Shown here one piece after another: positions 1-8,750 of a stretch of DNA of 13,208 nt. The notes beneath the pieces are model-generated. The model searched no databases, was not told the origin of the DNA, and worked only from the letters and a program-made list of their open reading frames with translations. The position numbers were made by a program, and so were the translations under genes. Origin of the DNA: Temnopleurus reevesii (lineage: Eukaryota > Echinodermata > Echinoidea > Temnopleuroida > Temnopleuridae); NCBI GenBank assembly GCA_036244855.1, contig BQKZ01001718.1:110262-123469 (forward strand), read 5' to 3'. How positions within the stretch are numbered: position 1 is the stretch's first letter; each line of letters opens with the position of its first letter.

Positions 1-390
1 CCCTACTCCTAGTCAAACACAAGAAACCAATAAAAAAGTGATCAAGAATCAACTTATAGTAATGAATTTATTACCAAGCTAGATTAAAGATTACGATGCT
101 GTTATCAAAACTACTGACCGTGCACAGGAATTGATAAAGGAATTAGTCATCTAAGTTAGATGTGGAAACACTGAGTCATGGTCAAATTTAAGTTAGGCCA
201 CTTGATAATAAGGCAGATACCTCTATCATAAACGTATTATTTCTTTTTCCTCTTTGTTCTTTTTCAATTCCCTTTTTCCTCCTTTCAATCACCCTTCTCC
301 TACTTCATAGAAAGGGGTTAGAAAGATGGTTATACAATACTGCATTAAGGTATACGTGGCCATTTCACCAACTAAGTTTGGAGTATTAAT
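1..390. other. Non-coding stretch with a pyrimidine-rich tract
   Basis: No recognisable gene or PMCA exon was found on either strand. The one compositional feature is a long C/T-rich run on the plus strand at about 238-306, made of T runs and CCTTTTTCC or TCTCCT-like blocks. On the minus strand it is a purine tract. Polypyrimidine tracts of this kind are common in introns and can form non-B DNA. Nothing links it to a specific function. Confidence 0.5.
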
Positions 391-1400
391 AGTACTTATT
401 GAATTGAACGTTGATGTGCTGGGGTATTCCTGTGGTTGTTTTTATGTTCTTTTTTTTTTTCAAATAATCATTCAGAACATTGTCTGAGCTGCCTAAGATC
501 TGCCACATTTATAGAACCTAAATTAAGAGACAACTGCAGACAGGTTTGGTGCATATTTTATACACAAAGAAAAAACGGCAGACATTTTACAGACAAAGTA
601 CAAGGATTCGTCAGACAATGAAGATGAACAAATATACTTGACTCAAAGGGGATTGGCTTCATATATCTATAGTACTTATTGATTGAACGGTGATGTGCTA
701 AAGTATTTGTGTCGTTGTTTTTATGTGGTGGTTCTTTTTACAATTAAGGCCCCAGCACACCAAACACGGCACGGCGTAACGGCACGGATTTTACGCGCTG
801 CTTGTTATTGGCCAGCGCGCTCCTCCGCGCAAAGGATGTTTAACAATTGGCCAATCACAGGGGAGACATCGCGTAAATACCGTGCCGTGATGCCGTGCCA
901 TGTTTGGTGTGCGCGGGCCTTTAATCATTTAAAACATTGTCTGAGCTGCCTAAGATATTCCACAAATGGAGAACATAGATTAAGAGACAACTGCAGACAG
1001 GTTTGCTGCATATTTTAAATGCACAAACGACAGACATTTTACAGACAAAGTAAAAGGATGCATCAGACAATAAAGATGAACATGGAAACGTGACTCAAAG
1101 GGGATTGGCTTGATATATTACTAGTGCTCATTGAATTGAATGGTGATGTGCTGGAGTATTCTTGTGGTTGTTTTCATTTTTTTGTTTTTTTGTTTTTTTT
1201 TACAAATAATCATTCAGAACATTGTCTGAGCTGCCTAGGATCTGCCAAATTTGTAATACAAAGATTAAGAGGCAACTGCAGACAGGTTTGCTGCATATTT
1301 TAAATGCACAAACGGCAGACATTTTACAGACAAAGTACAAGGATGCGTCAGACAATGAAGATGAACAAGTATACGTGACTCGAGGGGGATTGGCTTCATC
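391..1400 (+). repeat. Three tandem ~280-bp units (middle one interrupted)
   Basis: Three direct repeats start with AGTACTTATTG- or AGTGCTCATTG-type sequence at 391, 671 and 1123. The units are about 280 bp, about 452 bp, and at least 278 bp. The middle unit returns to about 275 bp once the MITE at 747-920 and one TTA copy are removed. Shared blocks in order are GATGTGCT, a T-rich tract, (CAG)AACATTGTCTGAGCTGCCTA, GACAACTGCAGACAGGTTTG, GACATTTTACAGACAAAGTA, CAGACAATGAAGATGAACA and GGGATTGGCTT. Substitutions and small indels separate the units, so the duplication is not recent. The last unit keeps an open reading frame, while the first two carry stops in that frame. Confidence 0.93.
747..920. 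mobile_element. 174-bp Harbinger-like MITE with TTA target duplication
   Basis: The ends are inverted repeats of about 30 bp, AGGCCCCAGCACACCAAACA and its near-complement ending TGTTTGGTGTGCGCGGGCCT. TTA flanks the element directly on both sides (744-746 and 921-923). It sits inside the middle tandem unit at the point where the other units read CAAATAATCATT, so they act as paralogous empty sites and fix the boundaries. There is no coding capacity. A 3-bp TWA duplication with GGCC-rich ends is typical of PIF/Harbinger-type non-autonomous elements. That family assignment is an inference; the insertion itself is clear. Confidence 0.88.
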
Positions 1401-1428
1401 ACCAGCTGCACATGTGCACTCCACCTAG
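1218..1428 (+). CDS. Exon-like open frame of unknown identity (last tandem unit)
   Basis: A pyrimidine tract and a CATTCAG acceptor-like site at 1211-1217 lead into an open frame ending at TAG 1426-1428, about 69 codons. There is no ATG at its start, so it could only be a downstream exon. The translation looks protein-like: a C-x2-C pair (CQIC), then basic NTKIKRQLQTG, then LLHILNAQTADILQTKYKDA, an acidic SDNEDEQ patch, and a short tail. I do not recognise the family. The matching parts of the first two units contain stops or frame changes, although the first unit keeps the SDNEDEQ segment. It could be the terminal exon of a plus-strand gene or transposon, or a chance open frame. An AATAAA follows at 1580. 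Confidence 0.3.
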
Positions 1429-1579
1429 TCTATAAGCACATACCTTACTTACATTGTATGTATTTCTATTTAGTACTGGGTTCTAATGGGTGTAACTGTA
1501 TCTGAGTGGGAGGACAAGCATCGACACCAACCTGCCAGGAGCTGCAAATAACTCTGTACACAATACCTCACCAGACATG

Positions 1580-1585
1580 AATAAA
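1580..1585 (+). promoter_or_regulatory. Possible polyadenylation signal AATAAA
   Basis: AATAAA lies about 150 bases after the stop of the exon-like frame at 1218-1428, with TGTTTCTG just beyond it. The spacing would suit the 3' end of a plus-strand transcript. The hexamer is frequent in AT-rich DNA, so the assignment depends on whether that frame is real. Confidence 0.2.
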
Positions 1586-1736
1586 TGAGAATGACAAATG
1601 TTTCTGATAAAACCAAAGTTTATTTCAACCGTAGCTGAAATTAATTCTGTATATTTAGATTATGTGCTTGGCAGCAGCTAGGCTGTATCCTTCTATCTCT
1701 ATACACTATCCCTCTCTTGCTGAATGCCAAACCGGG

Positions 1737-1894
1737 TTGGTGTTTCACCAAGATAAGACTTTAAGAACGACTTTAAGATCGACTGGTATCCCTTCTTGTG
1801 CGCAACAACTCATAATAGTACGCGCAAGAAGTGATACCAGTCGATCTTAAAGCCGTGGGTAATTTTAAGAAAGTTTTCGTGAAACACCTCCCAG
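1737..1894. mobile_element. Fold-back MITE, copy 1
   Basis: The outer ends are GGTGTTTCACCA at 1739-1750 and GTGAAACACCTCCCAGG at 1880-1894, an imperfect terminal inverted repeat. Inside is a near-perfect long hairpin. CTTTAAGATCGACTGGTATC (from about 1769) is mirrored by GATACCAGTCGATCTTAAAG (ending near 1851), and GCGCAAGAAG pairs with CTTCTTGTGCGC around a short loop. There is no transposase, so it is non-autonomous. It shares its ends and the ATGATACCAGTCG-like core with the element at 2343-2517. Elements of this style are abundant in echinoderm genomes as I recall them. Confidence 0.85.
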
Positions 1895-2342
1895 GACGCA
1901 GCAATTCCCACCTTTTAACGTGGCCGATTATCGAATCTCTGACCTCTCCCGAGTGAGGTGAGGGCTCTCCTGATTGAGCCAACACTCAATTTCTTAAGTT
2001 TAAGCTAGTAGAAATTCATTAAAAAACATTAAGGCTGTCTTTGGTGCCACCTGCAGGAAGTGACCAACTGTCCACAGTGGCCACCTATAATCTTGAACTT
2101 TGCTATGGAAGTCGCTGTGACATAATGGCCACTTTTTGTGTTCCTTTTTTTTCCGCCTCTAGATGTACTCCCAATACCTTCCTCGCGAATTTACGGTGGA
2201 AGATAGTTAAGCAAACTAATATCACAAGACATTTCACCGCATGACAGGTAAACCAAATTAGAAATCTGAAATCAGGGTCTGAAGAGAAAAAACGACCCAC
2301 TGAGAAAAGGCAAGAAGGAAGGGACATATGAATAAGACAAGC

Positions 2343-2517
2343 CTGGACGGTGTTTCACCAAATCGTTCTTTAAGTTATGCATGACTTTACATTCAACTGC
2401 TATCAATTATTGTGCTGAATGCACGCACCATTATGAATTACTATGCACAAGAAATGATACCAGTCGTGCGTAAATTCTTTCTTTAAATTTTTCTTATCTT
2501 GGTGAAACACCTCCCGG
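2343..2517. mobile_element. Fold-back MITE, copy 2 of the same family
   Basis: It starts with CTGGACGGTGTTTCACCAAA and ends with CTTGGTGAAACACCTCCCGG, the same termini as the element at 1737-1894. The internal arm GCACAAGAAATGATACCAGTCG at about 2444-2465 matches copy 1's GCGCAAGAAGTGATACCAGTCG. The opposing arm (ATGCATGACTTTACATTCAACTGCTATCAA region) is much more degraded, so the fold is weaker than in copy 1. It is therefore an older or more diverged insertion about 450 bp away. Confidence 0.82.
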
Positions 2518-2784
2518 GTTCGTCACTGTCCACATTTGAGTCTGTGTTTGCAGACTACTCCCTACACTATTGGGATACCTAGACACAGTAATGTTGAGTG
2601 ATGTTGGAAAGAAACTATAGAGGGCAGGAGACAATTTGGATATGACAGCACGTATACACCAATGATATCGTGTTTCAGGTGAACAGGGGCGGTATGATTA
2701 ATTGAAAATGGAAGATGTTTGTCATCTGAAGTTGAGAAATCTGCTATCGATAGCTGTTCTAAGATGCAACAAGACATTAAAAAT

Positions 2785-2805
2785 GAGAGAGAGAGAGAGA
2801 GAGGG
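2785..2805 (+). repeat. (GA)n microsatellite
   Basis: About ten GA dinucleotides run into a G-rich purine stretch (GGGGGAAGGGAGGGGAG) ending near 2820. Open frames across this stretch on both strands are low-complexity products of the repeat and are not genes. Confidence 0.9.
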
Positions 2806-2905
2806 GGAAGGGAGGGGAGTGAAATCTCTGAATCCGTTGACAATTATATTATGGATACAGTACAAATAAATATTCGTCCGATCAGCTCGGATGCATTAAA
2901 GTAAA

Positions 2906-3630
2906 TGGCTAGAAGATGGTAAACAAATGATAAAAATCTTATTAACAAAATATTCAAATTACATACACACATAACAAAACATATCAAGTGATGTTTTTGG
3001 TGTTACCCCAAAAATCACCTTTCATTAAAAAATGAATCTCGCACATGAGATTATACAAAACAAATAAATATCATTCACAGTGACTCACCATATAGAATAT
3101 CATGAAAAATATTTTCTTTACATCAAAATGAATATTGAACATTTTAACTCCAAGTTTGATCAGGAAATAGAAGAAGTGGATTGAACTGAAAGATATTCAC
3201 CTCATTTATCATAATGTGCCATTACCATAACAATGAAGTTTCCGAAACATTTGAAAATTTTATAGCAACATTTGCACATATTTTTTGTGCCAAGTTGTAT
3301 GAGGATTGCGGCAGGATTTAAGTGGAGAAGGAGATTAGGCATATTCTCAACTGCTAGATCCTAAATGCTATCCATATCGCAAATGGTACATATAATCAAA
3401 ACAATAAAAATTTTCTTGGTGCTTCAAAATAGCTAAAATTGAAAATATCAGTCCATGAGACATATAATGCATATAATTTAAAAAGTCTGAACAGTGAAAA
3501 TTTTTAATCATATTTATTTTTTTCTCCTACCAGTATAAATGATACTCAAAGAAAGTTAGAGATCACTTTGCAATTGTATCACTTCACTATAGGCTCATTT
3601 TTCAGGATATGAAGGGGAGTGAGAGACATT
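2906..3630. other. AT-rich non-coding stretch, probably intronic
   Basis: No exon, RNA gene or clear repeat was found here on either strand. It lies downstream of the last PMCA exon in the window, so it is probably part of that gene's next intron. The exon expected to follow (actuator end, then TM3) was not seen. Confidence 0.5.
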
Positions 3631-3631
3631 G

Positions 3632-3808
3632 TACAACATCTTGAAATCATAGTTTAATTTGGGATATTTTCAGAAATATGAAACTTCATATAAAAAAATT
3701 ATATATAGATTTGATAGTACAATACAACATCTTGAAATCATAGTTTAATTTGGAATATTTTCAAAAATATGAAACTTCATATAAAAATGTATATATAGAT
3801 TTGGTAGT
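3632..3808. repeat. Direct tandem duplication, ~91-bp period
   Basis: Two adjacent copies, 3632-3718 and 3723-3808, share TACAACATCTTGAAATCATAG, TTTAATTTGGRATATTTTCA, AAATATGAAACTTCATATAAAA and TATATATAGATTTGRTAGT. They differ by a few substitutions and a small indel. No coding potential is apparent. The pair lies about 190 bases downstream of a PMCA splice donor, inside the intron. Confidence 0.92.
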
Positions 3809-3992
3809 GATCCCTGATATTTTCGGTGGTGTATAATTGGATAGGCTAGATAGGAAAGCCAGATCAAATTCTGAAAAAAAAATGATATTAGGCAATATCT
3901 TTCAATGACAAACACACACATAATCACACATACAGACATAAATATATAGACACGAAAAACAAAATATGAACAATAAAAATGTTTGAACTTAC

Positions 3993-4118
3993 CAGACAGA
4001 AGCATGGGATCCCTTTCTACCCCCTTCTTAATCGAATCTGATTCACCAGTCAACGAACTCTCGTCCAGCTTGAGGTCGTTGCTTTGGATGATGACCCCAT
4101 CAGCAGGCAAGAGGTCAC
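3993..4118 (-). CDS. ATP2B: PMCA exon: actuator domain with TGES motif
   Basis: This exon encodes about residues 198-239 of a plasma-membrane Ca2+ pump, which exports cytosolic Ca2+ using ATP. The reading is [20 protein letters not shown] followed by [20 protein letters not shown] and LSG. LTGES at about 220-224 is the actuator-domain motif that P-type ATPases use to hydrolyse the phospho-aspartate intermediate. The DLLPADG and [16 protein letters not shown] runs are characteristic of PMCAs, as opposed to SERCA or SPCA. Boundaries are the acceptor TTCTAG| at 4119-4120 and the donor G|GTAAGTTC just below 3993. The exon is 126 nt and phase 1 at both ends. Its neighbour in transcription order is the exon at 4718-4948, across a 599-bp intron. 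The next exon is not in the window. Confidence 0.96.
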
Positions 4119-4149
4119 CTAGAATTTAAAAAATTAAAATATTCAATAT

Positions 4150-4400
4150 AAGCGCAAGGCCACTGAAGGCTAGGCCATAAAGGCTATCAGGACTTACGCC
4201 TACCGGTGGCCCAGGCGTCATTGGCCACTAAGAATCCTACCGGGCTATCAGAACATTTAGAAAACGCAATATCAGGTGGCCCGGCTGACAACTGAGAAAC
4301 CATCACACATATGATTGCGATGAATTTTCAACACAGAGTTTTGGCCACCTGAAAACATTTAAGCTCAGGTTACCCGGCTGGCAACCAGAAAAAAAAGTAA
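4150..4400. repeat. Degenerate GGTGGCCCGGCTG-type dispersed repeat
   Basis: Within the intron, related motifs recur: AGGTGGCCCGGCTGACAACT at 4274-4293, AGGTTACCCGGCTGGCAACC at 4367-4386 (both followed by a purine run), and GGTGGCCCAGGCGTCATTGG at 4205-4224. GGCCACCT-type words and CTATCAG also repeat here. GC content is higher than in the flanking intron. This looks like a diverged interspersed repeat with internal duplication. The family and ends cannot be set by eye. Confidence 0.5.
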
Positions 4401-4717
4401 TGGACAAGCCCCTAATGACTGACCAAAATGCAATCTTCATGAATTTAGACATTTCTGGTTACATTTTCATCTTTCACATTTTTGCTATAATGTAAAAATA
4501 TTTCTTATACATGTCGAAAGGTGGCCTTGTCATATAGACAATGTAAATTAAGTCACAAATTTCTTTTTAATAAACAATTCTTTTGACGGTTCTAATTTCT
4601 TTATATTTCTTCTATTGTTTGTTAAAATCATAGTTCTGGGACTACATTTAAGTCCACTGCATACATTATTTTGTCACCCAATCACTACATACTGAAGGTG
4701 AAAAAAAGACATCTTAC

Positions 4718-4948
4718 CATATTTAATTAGACATACATCTCCTACAACTATATCTTGGACTACTGTTTGTGCAACATCCCCGGCGCGGATCACGGCTATC
4801 GTGTGCTCCGACTCCAGTTTGTTCTGCAAGCCTCGGAACTGCCGCTCCTTGGACCAGTCGTTGAATGCCGTTACCAAGACGACAATAAGTACGGCAGCCA
4901 AGATGGCTACTCCTTCTATCCAACTGGCCGTCGACTCGCCTCCTTCAG
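4718..4948 (-). CDS. ATP2B: PMCA exon: TM2 and first half of actuator domain
   Basis: This exon encodes about residues 121-197 of the Ca2+ pump. A short polar extracellular segment (SEGGESTAS) leads to [20 protein letters not shown], which is TM2 (about 130-149). Then comes the PMCA signature [20 protein letters not shown], followed by the cytosolic actuator strands [20 protein letters not shown] and GDVCLIKYG. The WIEG...[18 protein letters not shown] run identifies the PMCA family securely. The acceptor is CTCCCTCTGCAG| (AG at 4949-4950), with a good pyrimidine tract. The donor is TATG|GTAAGATG at 4717-4716. The exon is 231 nt, phase 1 to phase 1. GC content and codon use stand out from the AT-rich introns on both sides. 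Confidence 0.97.
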
Positions 4949-4989
4949 CTGCAGAGGGAGATAGATTATAATGAAATGCATTGGTTTAC

Positions 4990-5305
4990 TGATTAACAAT
5001 AATAGTAATAATAATAATAATTATAATAATAGTGATAATAGATGCAATTTATTTAGCGCACGTATCCACTCTCCTGAGGCGCTTTGCCATATCATTACTC
5101 TGGCTTTAGTCCGGCAGCCACAAGTGCACTTGGCATTTCAAGGAATAAATATTCCTACCAGGTACCCATTCACCTCACCTCGGTTGAGTGCTGCACAAGG
5201 TGGATGAATTTCTTTGTCGAAGTAAATTAACGCCATGGGTGGGATTCGAACCTACAACCCTCTGGTTGAAAGGCAAGAGTAATGACCACTACACCACCGC
5301 GCCTC
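4990..5305 (-). mobile_element. tRNA-derived SINE with ATT-rich tail
   Basis: Read on the minus strand, the element begins near 5305 with GGAGGCGCGGTGGTGTAGTG, a tRNA-like head. Its A-box-like GGTGTAGTGGTCA lies at 5283-5296 and its B box, GGTTCGAATCC, at 5242-5252, the internal RNA polymerase III promoter pair. A body of about 200 bp follows, with no tRNA similarity. It includes TGAATGGGTACCTGGTAGGA and GCGCCTCAGGAGAGTGGATA. The element ends in an (ATT)n-like tail at 4998-5040. It sits in the TM1-TM2 intron in the same orientation as the gene. A clear target-site duplication is not evident. Such SINEs move by borrowing LINE machinery, and similar sequences are common in echinoderms as I recall them. 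Confidence 0.85.
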
Positions 5306-7896
5306 CATTGATTATCCTGACTATTGTAATAAGATCGACCATGACATTTAGGCACTTGTTAATAAAGGCTATTTAGGAAGGGCATCTATTCTCAACATAT
5401 AATTCCCAAATGGGTCAGGACATAGCAATGCTTGATATGGTCTTTCAAACCAAATGCATGGCCAAATGCATCTAATCCAGTAAATTGACAGTCATGATCA
5501 TGATAATAAAATAGACCATGACATTCATACAGTTCTCTTAATGGAATACTTGGGGTATGGCATCCTAGAGAAAACGATACAATACAGAAATTGCTTTCAT
5601 GGGACATCTTGGTCAGCCATTTTGGAAGGCAATATGAATGAAAATCTGCTCTTTAAACCATGAAGACATTGTATTGTCATGGCTTGGTGCATGATCAATG
5701 AATGGCATGACTGGAAATGCTCTATTAACTAGGAGAAATGAATTTTGGAATTTGTTTGATATTCCTTTCCAATACATTCATGGTTTCCACATGAAATCGA
5801 TCACATATAATGTAATATTTTGGACACAAAAATGTTAAAAACTATGGCCCTGTGTATTCAGTAAAATTCAGACAATTGTGAAATCAGTTCATGAGATTAA
5901 ATCCATGGTGTATACAGGGATGATATGTCGACATATATCTTATTTTCATCCTCACAGGGATGAGCGGATAGGCACGTATAGCTTTTGAGAAGCCATCCTG
6001 CACAAGCACTGTGCACAGACGGGACAAATGATTTACAACAAAGTAAACAACTCCCTTCAAACATTCACAATTAGCTAGATACACATAAAAGAAATTTCCT
6101 TCCCTATAGCTCAGCTGGGAAATATCCAACACACGACACATGCTGAAGAAGGAAGGTACTGTCTTTTGTGGTCATAAAGCTATTGTGAAGGTTTGAACAA
6201 AGTTGTTTAATTTGTCCAAAATTCTTAACCCTATGGCTCATAATGAGTGGGCTAGAGATGTATACAACTCCCAAGCATCCAACACTCTCACTGCATACCT
6301 ACCGGCCAGCATGGGATCATGTTATAACTGAATCATCCCTAACCTTCCAATTGCTTACACGTAAGACTCTTTGCGGGACTATAGGAGGAGATTGGGGTTG
6401 TAACGCATAACACGTGCCCACATGTTTTGTATTACATCCTGAACATCGGGAGTTTCAGTCTATGGTACTGGTACAAGATGGAAGGCATAGAATTATGTGT
6501 AGATGATCTCTAAATCTGACAGGCTATTGGCGTGTGAAATGAATATGACTACTGGTCCAACTGTTACCTTTGAATTAAATTGAACCTTTGCCTATCTTCA
6601 AGATAATTCATGGGATAAAGGCCTTACAGATAGAACCAAATCAACATACCAACGTTTTTGTAGGATTAAACCAAGAATTCCCAATGCACAACAAAGGCCT
6701 ACACAATAAACCAGTCACGGAACTGAAGTCAAATATACGAGATCAGTACACATATCAGTATTCGTGGAACTACATTAATAATTTCTATTGCATAATCTAC
6801 ACAACTGGTTAAAGGTTTGAGCTTTGCCTCTACCAAAAAGCTATTAAAAAACATTGTGTTGGTCTACAAGAAAGACAGTTATTGGGGCTAACATCACAGA
6901 TTGAGAACCCACCTGCTTGGGCGACCGAACCCAGTAGCTCTTTATGCATGACCTGCGTATTCAGAGCTCGCCAATCTTGGGCCGTGGGAGATTTGGACGC
7001 GATTGATTGCAATCTGCCGATCAATACGCCAAGAAATCCTAGGCAACCCTCTTGGCAGAACCTCAATAAACTAGTTCATCAATCTTTGGGTTGAGTCTTC
7101 TCTTAATCTACCACCTTCGTTCATGTAAACTGATAAGGGTAGATCGCAAATGATGCATCTCAAACGACAGGTCTTGTAAAGCGGTCTTAATTGCCACAAT
7201 AACTCACTCCTGCCATGTTGAATTATTACACGGTCGTATCCCTATAAGTCTGTCTTCTATTTTTTTTTTTAGAATCAAAGTTGAAAGAAGGGAATTCTTC
7301 TATAAAATTTTGCAAATTAATTCATTTGACTGCCCAATTTCTTTAATCTATGCTTTCATAAGAAAAATAAAATGTTTTTAAGAATTTAGCACGTATACAA
7401 TGAGCTAAGCAGAACAATTCTTTTCTCTATATTCCTTTGAATATTATGTCCAAATGAAATATTTACAGAAAATATCAGGAAACCAACTATGCGTGCACAG
7501 ATGAAACATAGCTATTTTCAGTTGTGCAATCATTTAGCTGTCATCCCTAATAATTGCATTTGTAAATGTGTGCTTGGGAATAGAGAACATTTAAAATATC
7601 CAAAATCATGTAATTTTGATAATGGCATCTTTTTCATTTATGGTACCAAACAAATCCATTTACCTTCATCAAATTATGTCCTCAACAATTTTCAATTCAT
7701 TTTCCTTTTATTTCTGACACTTGCACAATATCAAAAATAGGAAAACATGATCATAGAACAAATTGAAGATAATTTCTTGTAATTTGATTCACGAAAAAGC
7801 ACTTAACTTCTCACCCTTTTTTCGCACTCTGTGAAATGCAAATTGCTTCGTGAGCAAGAGTCCTAATATAATGCACTTTGCACCCTATAGTCCTGA
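5306..7896 (-). other. Long stretch of the TM1-TM2 intron, no exon seen
   Basis: This is the bulk of the 3.8-kb intron between PMCA exons 8751-8936 and 4718-4948. The sequence is AT-rich with scattered short duplications: AAATAGACCATGACATTCAT near 5514 resembles GACCATGACATTTAGG near 5337, and CCAAATGCAT is doubled near 5451-5470. It contains several short open frames with no recognisable protein. About 6880-7090 is visibly richer in G and C and open on both strands, but I recognise nothing in it. Confidence 0.6.
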
Positions 7897-7977
7897 GTTG
7901 TGTTTCATAAAGCTGGGCGTAGATCTACACACAACTCTACCGAGGACTGGCGACCTTTTCTTAGGTGTGATATGGTG
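7897..7977 (+). mobile_element. Fragment of a fold-back repeat
   Basis: GTTGTGTTTCATAAAGCTGG is followed by CGTAGATCTACACACAACTC and then ACTGGCGACCTTTTCTTAGG. The order of words (GTTTCA..AAG, RCGACT-like, ACTGGYGAYC, TTCTTRKG) parallels one arm of the fold-back elements at 1737-1894 and 2343-2517. The second arm is missing. It is probably a half-copy of a related family, and the boundaries are approximate. Confidence 0.5.
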
Positions 7978-8251
7978 AGTTGTCCAAATGGTTCAGCATA
8001 CCAGACACTTAAAGTACGAGTTTCTCTTTCTATGAATTCATCGTAAAAGAAATAGTAAATTCCAGTTAAGAGGTACCCTGGGATATGACATATACAGCGC
8101 AGGTCAAAATACTTTGCTACCTGTTATCTCTATAAAAGCTCAGAACAATTGATATGGTGTAGCGCTTGCACTACCGTCCTGACTTTTATTGTGATAACAG
8201 GTGAGAAAAGAATAGCGAATTGCACTGCAGTATCGTATTTCTCAACTTAAC

Positions 8252-8296
8252 TTCAATCTTTGGTAAGAAGGAGAGCCCGATCATGAGCATGAGAGG
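8252..8296 (-). pseudogene. Decayed copy 1 of the PMCA TM1-exon 3' end
   Basis: On the minus strand this reads (S)GKPLMLMIGLSFLPKIE, a degraded version of the true exon's [20 protein letters not shown]. Relative to 8751-8816 it has lost 18 nt and 3 nt, both multiples of three, so the frame is kept. TM1 becomes too short to span a membrane. The splice donor is altered: the true exon reads GAAT|GTAAGT, while this copy reads GAAGTTAAGT. The sequence just upstream (TLLVAMSG) is shared with the copy at 8495-8560 but not with the true exon. It is probably non-functional. Confidence 0.75.
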
Positions 8297-8494
8297 CTTG
8301 CCCGACATAGCAACAAGTAATGTTTGCAAACTGGATTCTAAGTATTGCAAATCAATTGTAACTAACCTGTTTAAGATATCACATAACTCCGGCCATCGGC
8401 AACAAAAGTGCACAAATTTGAATATATTTGTAAACTGGCCTATTGCGAAAAGTAAAATTATTCCTCGCTGTGGTATCATATTTTTAACTTTTAC

Positions 8495-8560
8495 CTTGGC
8501 TCTTCGATAAGAAGGAGAGCCGTAGCGAGATGACAGCAGCTATCATGAGCGTGATGAGAG
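8495..8560 (-). pseudogene. Copy 2 of the PMCA TM1-exon 3' end, possible cassette
   Basis: This 66-bp segment aligns without gaps to the last 66 bp of the true exon (8751-8816) and reads [20 protein letters not shown] then SQ on the minus strand. It ends in a plausible donor, CCAAG|GTAAAAG, in the same phase 1 as the true exon. An arginine (SLRLSF) is placed within the hydrophobic run. Upstream, the frame continues through RTLLVAMSGM to a stop about 12 codons before MPLI. No pyrimidine tract with AG acceptor is evident, so a relic is more likely than a working alternative exon. Confidence 0.7.
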
Positions 8561-8750
8561 GCATGCCCGACATAGCAACAAGTAATGTACGCAAACTTTA
8601 TTCCAAATATTGTAGTTCAATTGTAACTAAGAATACCACACGACTACTGTCTTTGGCAAGAAATGTGCACAAATTTGAATATATTAGTAAACCGGGCTAT
8701 GGTGAAAAATAAAATTATTCCTTGCTGTAGTATGATATTTTTCTACTTAC

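Noticed and set aside
436..1018. Plus-strand open frames at 436-621 and 683-1018
   Set aside because: They run through the tandem repeat, the second also through the MITE, and share only repeat-derived residues. No protein family is evident.
2041..2160. A second copy of the TA-flanked MITE
   Set aside because: Only GTGGCCACC and ATGGCCACTTTTT words are shared. Terminal repeats and TA flanks could not be found.
2103..2843. Minus-strand frames at 2103-2327 and 2562-2843
   Set aside because: There is no recognisable domain, and the second is dominated by the GA microsatellite translated as Ser/Leu repeats.
1..3990. A further PMCA exon (end of actuator domain, TM3)
   Set aside because: Reading the minus strand for the expected sequence after the TGES exon (a G.HVMEG.G-type start) gave nothing convincing. 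It is probably outside the window.
4723..4964. Overlapping frames on both strands across the TM2 exon
   Set aside because: They are out-of-frame readings of the PMCA exon, whose true frame is fixed by family similarity and splice phase.
5235..5305. A functional tRNA gene at the head of the SINE
   Set aside because: The A and B boxes are present, but the anticodon stem is mismatched, no acceptor stem closes, and the sequence runs on into a SINE body and ATT tail.
6104..6200. Possible tRNA gene, from TAGCTCAGCTGG resembling an A box
   Set aside because: No B box (GGTTCGANTCC) at the right distance, and no cloverleaf arms could be drawn.
8186..8510. Frames at 8186-8479 (minus) and 8220-8510 (plus) as independent genes
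   Set aside because: The minus frame is the decayed PMCA exon copy with flanking intron, and the plus frame is its shadow.
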